Shown: positions 57,056 to 64,000 of the stretch, piece after piece
Numbering within the stretch: position 1 is the stretch's first letter
Layout of the letters: each line of letters starts with the position of its first letter
Source: Ganoderma boninense
Taxonomy: Eukaryota; Basidiomycota; Agaricomycetes; Polyporales; Polyporaceae
Assembly (NCBI GenBank): GCA_002900995.3
Contig: CM035315.1
Coordinates: 419,967-483,966 of the forward strand
Direction of reading: 5' to 3'
Length of the DNA stretch: 64,000 nucleotides
The notes under the pieces: model-generated
The model's input: only the letters and a program-made list of their open reading frames with translations
Databases searched by the model: none
What the model was told of the DNA's origin: nothing
Made by a program: the position numbers and the translations under genes

Positions 57056-57790
57056 GTTGAGTGTGGATGGGCATTCAGAAGTTTCGAGCTATATACGAAG
57101 TGAAAGTTCAAAGCCCTTGGAGTCTCAAGCTGAACGAGGCGCACCTTGCATTTTCCACCTTTGTTACAATTCCCCAATTTTCCATTGAGGTCACCATCTT
57201 GAAGGGCATCGTCGTCTTCGTAGGGAGCAGGTGTAATGATGTTGGTCGGTAGACTGTGACAATCAGGGTGCGGGTGCTAAAGGAGGCAAAACACATTGGT
57301 AATAGTCGTCCTCAACCGTACCTTCTCGCGACTTGCAAGGGGTGAAGCAAGCATGACGATGAAGAAGGACGCATTGCCTTGCTTGCGCCGGTGCAACAGC
57401 GTTTCTCTGTTTGAACCTGTTTGTTTTGTGGCCACGGCATGTCCGGCTTGTCCGGCCCTCCGCGCCGTCCCGCTCGTGGCCACAGTTGGGGATTGGGCTC
57501 GATAAACAACATATATTCAATAGGTCTGCTATTGTTCTGAAGAAGCATACATGACGATGTACAAGGCGGAATGTAACAATGGAATGGCCAGCAGCCGCTG
57601 ATGCGATGAGTCGCAGTTTGATGTACAGTGTGGTGGAGAGAGGTTAAGAGACGTAGCCGAACATACGCGTCTGCGATCTATCGGAGCGCAGGAACTCCAG
57701 ACGTCGGATTCCTTCTATTTTTTGGGGGGCCTGAGGGTGAATGGCCTCGACGAAGAGGATTCGGATGCCACAGGGGGCTACTTGTCCACG
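57056..57790. other. Spacer between paralogues B and C
   Basis: No gene is recognised; frames are short and lack the shared module. It contains the likely promoter of B. Confidence 0.35.
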
Positions 57791-59817
57791 TCATTCGCCG
57801 CTGGGGAAGGCTAGTGGGTTGAGATCAATGGTTGGAGGTGTTCGTGAGGACAGCTTACCACCATGATGCATCCCGAGCTCTCTCTCGCGGACGGCCAGTC
57901 TGCGCTTGTTCACCCAAGAGGGCTTTTGGAGACTTCCTGTGAGCGTGAGGAACAGACCCTGGCGCTCGTAGCCCCAAGACGCTTCGTCCCAGAACGGTTC
58001 TCCGTTGTCGCCAAACGTCCAACACCAGAGCTGGTATCTGCTCCCGGTCCTGTGATAGAAAATATCACCGAACTGGAGCTCTGGATGTAGACGAAGGTCC
58101 GGGGGGTATTGAAGCAGTGTGTCGGACTTGGAGTCGAACCACGCAGTGACGACTTGGCCGGGAGACCGATTTTCGTCGTCGTCTTCGGTAGCCCCGTCAG
58201 AGCCTGTAGAGCGGCTGCTACTACCTTTAGGCTTGCTCAGGGGGCGACGATGAACTTGGCGAGGATATTTGACTGCGATCTTGAGAGCGATTAGCAATAC
58301 TATAGTGTGAATGGTCGTCGGAGCTGACGCACCTCAGTAAACGGGATCACCGAAGAACCTAAGGGAGTCGAGGCGGCGTGTGCCGTACGCAAGCCCCGGG
58401 CAGAAGAGGCAGCCCTTTGGGGTATATCCTCAAAGCGACGAACAGACTGCGACGACTGAGAGATGGATGGATTCACGGATGGAGAGCGAGATGCTGAAGA
58501 GGTGATCGGAGGAGCGCCAGGCGCAAGGAGGGGTACGGAGGGAGCGCGAGACGAGGTGGCGGTTGCCAGCGGAGCGCGAGGTGCGGAAGGGTCGGCAGTG
58601 GCAGCGCGAGGTGCGGAAGGGTCGGCAGAGGCAGCGCGAGGGGCGGAAGGATGGGCAGAGGCAGAGCGAGCCCCGGAAGGGTGGGCAGAGGCAGAGCGAG
58701 CCCCGGAAGGGTGGGCAGAGGCAGCGCGAGCCCCGGAAGGGTGGGCAGACGCAGCGCGAGCCCCGGAAGGGTGGGCAGACGCAGCGCGAGGCGTGGACGG
58801 CGGTAGCGACTGCGCATGAGCCGGGCGCGCAGTGGCCGATCGTATCTCGGCCTTGAGGGAGGGAGCAGGAGTTAGAGCGCGCGACGAAGGAGGCTCGGAT
58901 TTGAACGGAGAGTTTCGAGATGACGCGGGTGGAGTGTAAACGTCAGGAGTAGCACCACGACGACGCGAAGGAACTTTGGGGGGGAGGGGGGCAGAGGTGG
59001 GGAACGTGCTTTCGGAGAGATCGACCATCAACTCGTCTTCTAGCAAGGGAGATAAGGGGCGGTGTGCAACCAGAGAGGAAGAGCGACGGGGCTCATCGAC
59101 GCTATCTCCATCGCGCCCTTGGGCAGTATGCGAAGGAGGAGTATTCCATCGGTCCCTGGGAATCGCGCGAGATCGGGATGTCGCAGCCGCAGACGCAGAG
59201 GTTCCGTTCTGCCTTGCATCCGGGTAAAGCCTCCCTTCAGGAGGCTTTGACGACGCGCGCGATGGGGTGCGCGAGGCAAGATTGCGAGAAGCTGAAGTGG
59301 GTGACGTGGAATGGCGTAGGACGGGAACAGCTTGATCTTCTGAGATGGAGGAAGAACGCGCCCGATGGTCTACGTAGGTTGCTTGGTCGCGGGACGTTTG
59401 TTGACAGGCGATTAAACCAGGAGCCAAGTCCAGGTCATCCTCAGTGTCGTCGAACTGAACGCGCGTTAGTGCCTCCTCCACCAGTGCGCCGGGGAACACT
59501 GGCAGCTGTCCGGCGCGTGGAATGGACTTTGCCTGTTGATACGTCGGCGTCTTCTCGCCATCTCCATGGAGGTCACGGCCTCCAGCACTGGCGACGTTGA
59601 GAGACATGAGCTCCTTCGAGGGAGCAGGTATGGAGCATGAGTAGACGTACCGCTCACGGTTGGAGGACGCGTGTCCCCGGGGTACGTTCCCCGCCACCTG
59701 TTCACGCACCGGTGTGGCGCGATAAAGCATGTGGCGTGTGGCGATGAGCAGGGCGAAAGCAATGAGCACCCCCATGGGGACGATAAGTGGCTTGAGCTCT
59801 TCGGATGTATCATGCAT
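57791..59817 (-). CDS. Tandem membrane-anchored paralogue C with a 10-residue repeat tract, 641 aa
   Basis: Exons 58333-59817, 57859-58279 and 57791-57810 join in phase (1926 nt with stop). The start MHDTSEELKP puts a hydrophobic helix (PLIVPMGVLIAFALLIATRH) near the N-terminus; an upstream Met at 59916 is also in frame. A long Ser/Pro/Arg-rich region follows. At about 58560-58800 it contains eight to nine copies of a 10-residue unit of the type AASAHPSGAR. The C-terminal module reads YPPDLRLHPELQFGDIFYHR, then YQLWCWTFGDNGEPFWDEAS, WGYERQGLFLTLTGSLQKP and SWVNKRR. Anchored, disordered and then a compact end module suggests a surface or secretory-pathway protein, but this is inference. Confidence 0.75.
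58555..58800 (-). repeat. 30-bp coding minisatellite in paralogue C
   Basis: Eight to nine tandem units of 30 bp keep the frame and encode the 10-residue repeat. Neighbouring units differ at a few bases, with the most alike at 58670-58760. Confidence 0.88.
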
Positions 59818-60120
59818 GTCGAGTAATCCAGCAGTCGAGATGAGGGGGGATGTTGGTGGTATAGAGGAAGGGGAGAACGGACGGGGACAAAATGATATAT
59901 GCCGGAAGCACGACAAAGAAACAAAGAAATCAGATGAAGAGGGGCGACGTCCACGCGCCGCCCGAGTCTCGCGGGCTGGCCGGTGAGTATTCTACTGTGG
60001 GTGGAAGTGGTTGGGGAAAGGAAGAGAAATTGGGCGGAAGAGAGACTGGGAAGAAGAGAGAGATACAAGTACTAGTAGCATGGCAAGATAGGAAGGATAA
60101 ACATGGGTCCACCGGAGCGT
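59818..60120. promoter_or_regulatory. Spacer upstream of paralogue C
   Basis: A TC-rich leader on the minus strand (about 59830-59900) precedes the start of paralogue C. No other feature is seen. Confidence 0.35.
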
Positions 60121-61198
60121 CTACGAAGCCTGTCCTATGCGAGGGAGCTGCACGTCCAATCTCTCTTCCCGGAGGCGAAGAAGGGTGCGCTCGATACTAG
60201 CCAGGTGCACTTCAACTGGTATATCCTCGGCGTCAACACTGGCGTCCATGAGTCGATCGCGCAGTTCAGACAACTGCGCGTCGACAAGCAGTACCGTCTG
60301 TGTTGTTGCGGCTACGTAAGCAACGGCAACGGCTCGATACTGCTGGATCTCCTTCAGGACCGCCATCCGATGTCGCAAGTCGCGCAACTTCGAATGATTT
60401 CCGCCGAGGATCGTCCAGAGTTCCCAAAGCAGATCGTCGAGCTCTAAGGCCGTCGTGAGGCTCTCCTGGACGCAGAGATCGTGGATATTGAGCAGGCGCA
60501 TCTCCAGCATGTCTAGGTTGGACATAGCCGCCGTGGCGTCCAACATAACGCTTGTAATCTGGGAGGAGAACGCATTCATCGACATCTGGAAGGCGCGCAG
60601 AACGGCTGAACTGGCTTCAGCGGCGCTCTTCTGCTTGACTGCGTCGATGGCGCGGAACGCGTGTGTGTTGAACGAGATAACGCTGCAGGTCAAGGGATTC
60701 AGTGGGTGGTGAAGACGGTGAATATGAATTATATAACTACCTGTCAACTGCGCCGTTGATTCGGGCAGACAGCCTCTGGAGGCTTCGAGAGGTAGACCTT
60801 GCGTCGGTGGAAAACTCGACGAGAGCCTCCCCCAATGGCAACTTCACGGACAAGTTGCTGGAGCGAACGACCACGGCGAGATCCTTCACGGCGAGTTCAG
60901 CGTGTTTGACATTGAGGGCCATGTCCTTGCCGCCAGCGGAGCCCGTAGCGAGGTCATCCAGAACAACGTTCTGAATTTTTACCAAGCTCGGAAAGTCGGC
61001 GTGGTCGAAGACGGCGTTACCCGACACGTGCTGTAGCCCAGGAGAGCCGATCGCACATACGGACAGCCGTGAAGCAACGGGGAAGTCGCAGAAGGACGGC
61101 AAAGCCAGTGGTAAGATATACACGATGAGATTGAGGCAGGCCACGAATAGAGAGATGGTGAGAAGGACGGCGAGCAGGACAGCAAGGGGGAACTTCAT
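60121..61198 (-). CDS. Membrane-anchored helical protein, 339 aa
   Basis: Exons 60741-61198 and 60121-60682 join in phase (1020 nt with stop) from MKFPLAVLLAVLLTISLFVA. One or two hydrophobic helices lie in residues about 3-40. A mixed domain follows (DFPSLVKIQNVVLDDLATGS, NVKHAELAVKDLAVVV), then long amphipathic helices (AEASSAVLRAFQMSMNAFSS, NLDMLEMRLLNIHDLCVQES, EDIPVEVHLASIERTLLRL). It does not carry the C-terminal module of A-C but sits in the same strand-aligned cluster and has a similar anchor. I recognise the general type from other Agaricomycetes but know no function. Confidence 0.75.
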
Positions 61199-62500
61199 GA
61201 GATGAAGTGCGGTCGAAACAACGTCCAGCGTATGTTGCACCGCTCCACGACAGTGAGGTTCGGATGGTCTCTCGATCTTCGCAGAATCCTATGGGATACA
61301 ACGCATACGTGAGGACAGAATTACCGCGTGCTTACGAAGATAGACGCACCGTGGCTGCAGAAGCGGGTGCGGGCAGGGAGTTCATCGGCATGCGAGAGTG
61401 GTCGGTGGGTGGGTAGAACGCGAAACAGGGGGGGTGAGGTGTGTGTCCAGCAATCGCCTCAGCGACTTTAAGCCGAGCTGATATAAAGGCCAATATTGAC
61501 CTAGCGAAGGGCGTCAGTATCAAAGAAAAGCCATTTGGTAGTCCACGTCCGTTGATCAAGGTGAAAACTGCAGCGGTAGCTAAGCAACGTACAGGATGAC
61601 GAAAAGGAACGCGTTGAGGCGGGGCGTTTGCATGCTGCGAGCCTGTTCATGGGCACGATGGAGATGACGGAGCGTTGATTCTCTACATTGAGGCTGAGGA
61701 CGAGGAGCATGACGTTTGAAGATGCTGATCTTGAAGGCCGGATTGAAAGGTTCCAATGTCAGGGTGTGGGTGAGCTCTTGAGTGCACATATACTGCAGGT
61801 CAACGTCTTACCTTGAAATGGGAGAAATGGAGGACAGAGCGAGGATATGACGAGGTGCTTGTCTTTCGCTCGAGTTTTCAGTGTGCGACTTGGCGCGGAG
61901 GGTAGCAAGAGGGTAGTGGGAGCAGAGGTGTCAGGCGCTTAAATGGAGCACAACCGAGAGACTGGTCAACGCCGAAACTCGTGCGGCAGCGCCTCAAATA
62001 CAACAGGTCTTGCTGAAGCTTCCTCCACTGCTCTCACACTCTATCCATGTCTCGCACTTTATCCATGTCTCATCGTGAGTTCGTAATAACAGCAAGGTAC
62101 AGATTAATGCGAAGTTTTTGATGATCTTGTCCTTCCTGATGTTCCTGTCGTTCGCAAGGACGGGATATAGAGTGAACTTGCGACATTACGCTCATGTTCT
62201 ACGAATGAGAACGGAGATGCCAGAGAACGGAGATGCCAGAGCAGGCAAGTGGGGAGATGCCGCTTCGAAAGCAATGGGTGCCAGGTACGCTCCACTATGC
62301 ATTCTCTCCGCACGACATTGCACGCTCTTTTTTTCGCTCCAAGCCTCACCCCAAACCACACCCCCCGTCTCCTCGCTACCGTATTTCATCACAGACACTC
62401 CGCCGTGCATTCTTGGTAATGGTGCGTGGTCGACACAGCATCGCAGCCCAGTCGTTGACTATGCTAACGTTGTATCGCTCCATCCCTAAGAGAACTACAG
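61199..62500. other. Region upstream of the membrane-protein cluster, no firm gene
   Basis: A short minus frame (61580-61789) ends in a hydrophobic stretch (NAFLFVILYVA) and could be an exon or relic of a related gene, but no structure could be built. The remainder shows nothing supportable. Confidence 0.3.
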
Positions 62501-62589
62501 AAATCAGACATAGAACAACGGCAGTGGTAAGAGAGCGGTTGACGACCAACACCGGGTCGAAGCTTCAAGGACGCTCCCGTCCTCGCTCC

Positions 62590-63650
62590 AAACTTGCGTC
62601 TTCAGGCGGCAGATGGACCTCCGATCTCCGCGCTGTGCACTCCCGTCCGCTCCTCCGCGATCGACGGCCGGCGTCGCGCTGTGCACTCCTGGTCCGCACC
62701 TCTCGCCATCGCACACAATGCTCCCATCCGCTACTCCCGCCCTAATGCTGCTGTACTCCCGTCTGCTCCTCCGCCACAAATGGACGCCCGACCTCTGCGC
62801 TGTGCACTCCTGTCCGCACCTCCCGTCATCGAATGCAATACTCCTGCACTACCATCCGCTCCTCCCGCCGCATGGACGGCCGACCTCTGTGCTGTGCATT
62901 CCCGCCAGCTCGTCTCGCCTCAGATGGGCCGCAGATCTCCGTACTGTGGTCTTCTGTTCGCACCTCCCGCCACCGCGCACAATCTTCCTCCGCTCCCGTC
63001 CGCTCCCCCTCCCCGACCCTCCAGCTGCGTGTCCGTCCACTCCTTCTTACGCTGACGCGTGGGACCTGCCAGAACCGCAATTCTATCCCCATCTACTCCT
63101 TTCTCCGCAGATGCACCGCCAACATGGGTGCTGTCCACTCCCGCTCGCTCATGCCGCCGCAGATGGTCAGCCGACATCGCGCTGTGCACTGCCGTCCGTC
63201 CCTCCCGCCATCGCACACAACGCGCCTGTACTCTCGTCACCCGCAGATGGACGCCTGACCTCTGCGCTGTGCACTCCTCGTCCGCACCTCTCGCCATCGC
63301 ACACAATGCTCCCATCCGCTCCTCCCGCCCTATTGCTGCTGTACTCCCGTCCGCTCCTCCGCCACAAATGGACGCCCGACCTCTGCGTTGTGCACTCCTG
63401 TCCGCACCTCCCGTCATCGCACACAATGCTCCTGCACTCCCGTCCGCACCTCCCGCCGCAGATGGACGGCCGACCTCTGCGCTGTGCACTCCCGCCAGCT
63501 CATGTCGCCTCAGATAGGCCGCCGATCTCCGTGCTGTGGTCTTCTGTTCGCACCTCCCGTCAGCGCGCACAATCTTCCTGCGCTCCCGTCCGCTCCTCTC
63601 CCCGATCCTCTAACTGCGCTTCCATCCACTCCTTCCTATGCCGACGCGCA
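62590..63650 (+). repeat. Pyrimidine-rich repeat region with a tandem duplication of about 590 bp
   Basis: Words such as CGCTGTGCACTCC, CGTCCGCTCCTCC and CGCCATCGCACACAATGC recur many times. In addition, about 62640-63010 and 63230-63600 match closely in order with an offset of about 590 bp; for example, CCACAAATGGACGCCCGACC lies at 62772 and 63362. Open frames on both strands (up to 349 codons) are products of the repeat and base bias and were not called. Confidence 0.75.
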
Positions 63651-64000
63651 CACGGTACATAGGTCGCTGGAGCTGCACTTCTCTCTGCCCTTCTCGCATC
63701 CAACCGCCGATGCTTCGCAGAAACTGACGATTAACCGTCCTCCCTGTCCTACTGCTTATCCGCAGCTGTCTATCGAGCGACGCTCACCCGCGCTTCACCC
63801 TTTTCTTGGTGTTATGTCGGCTGAGTGCGGAAGTTCCTCGCAGTCAGGGGTACTTGGACAATGTGTCTCGTATTGGAAACGCTAGAAGTTGTTTGGAATA
63901 TCTGGGCGTGTACATGTAGATGATACTGCATTACTATTGTACATCTAACTCCCTCCGGGATGCATCCATAGACGCGAGGTATCAAAGATCTGTCATCTTC
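63651..64000. other. No assignable gene
   Basis: The end of a + frame stops at 63883. No motif is seen and nothing is supportable. Confidence 0.3.

Noticed and set aside
58463..58819. A 118-codon + frame with GAARAPEGWA-type repeats
   Set aside because: It is the antisense of the 30-bp minisatellite in paralogue C, which fits a clean three-exon gene.
62613..63662. A 349-codon open frame of Ser/Pro/Leu-rich sequence
   Set aside because: It follows the pyrimidine-rich repeat, has equivalents in other frames and on the other strand, and carries no domain.
1..64000. CRISPR arrays, bacterial operons or ribosome-binding sites
   Set aside because: The intron structure and gene families are fungal, and no spaced identical repeats of CRISPR type were seen.

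Overview
This window looks like the nuclear genome of a basidiomycete fungus, most likely an Agaricomycete. Genes carry many introns of about 45-70 bases with GT-AG (twice GC-AG) borders. The families seen are typical of that group: an alpha-type protein kinase with an N-terminal Cys cluster, a fungal carboxylesterase, Ty3/gypsy, CACTA and KDZ transposons, and TET/JBP-type dioxygenases. Three 100-N assembly gaps are present (2374-2473, 20651-20750, 51032-51131), and all three lie in or beside mobile elements.

Layout. 1-2373: an integrase-type (DDE) transposon gene that runs into a gap. 2474-2760: end of a DUF6699-like gene. 2830-7850: mostly non-coding, with an old diverged duplication. 8005-8259: a small membrane protein. 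10700-12345 (-): a decayed polyubiquitin-like locus. 14904-17470 (-): a complete 648-aa alpha-kinase, divergent from a 126-aa Cys/His protein (18037-18539). 19671-20650: an inverted second copy of the integrase transposon. 20751-21752 (-): the 5' half of a carboxylesterase cut by a gap. 22500-23430: a purine-rich low-complexity tract. 23437-26895 (-): a CACTA/Tnp2 transposase.

Main finding. From 27.0 to 51.3 kb lies a nested mobile-element structure. A Ty3/gypsy element on the minus strand has a heat-shock-element array in its LTR. Its integrase gene is split by a 21,356-bp DNA element at 29130-50485. That element has inverted terminal repeats, arrays of AAATATTTG-type palindromes next to both ends, and a 7-bp target duplication (GATAGTA). 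Removing the element and one duplication restores the integrase reading frame exactly. The element encodes a KDZ transposase with a CxC2 cysteine cluster and a TET/JBP-like 2-oxoglutarate/Fe(II) dioxygenase with its metal and 2OG residues in place. It also carries a 661-aa protein of unknown function, a protein with three SUMO-interacting-motif-like segments, a large basic protein with a WFNN-type putative DNA-binding segment, a Pro/Ala repeat and an RGG tail, and two or more smaller unknown genes. It therefore looks like a self-contained giant transposon carrying a likely DNA-base-oxidation gene and chromatin-type cargo.

53.1-61.2 kb holds host-type genes on the minus strand: a coiled-coil protein and three tandem paralogues (341, 354 and 641 aa). 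Each paralogue has an N-terminal membrane anchor, a disordered middle and a conserved C-terminal module of about 70 residues. They are followed by a 339-aa membrane-anchored protein of a different type. 62.5-63.65 kb is a pyrimidine-rich repeat region with a tandem duplication of about 590 bp.
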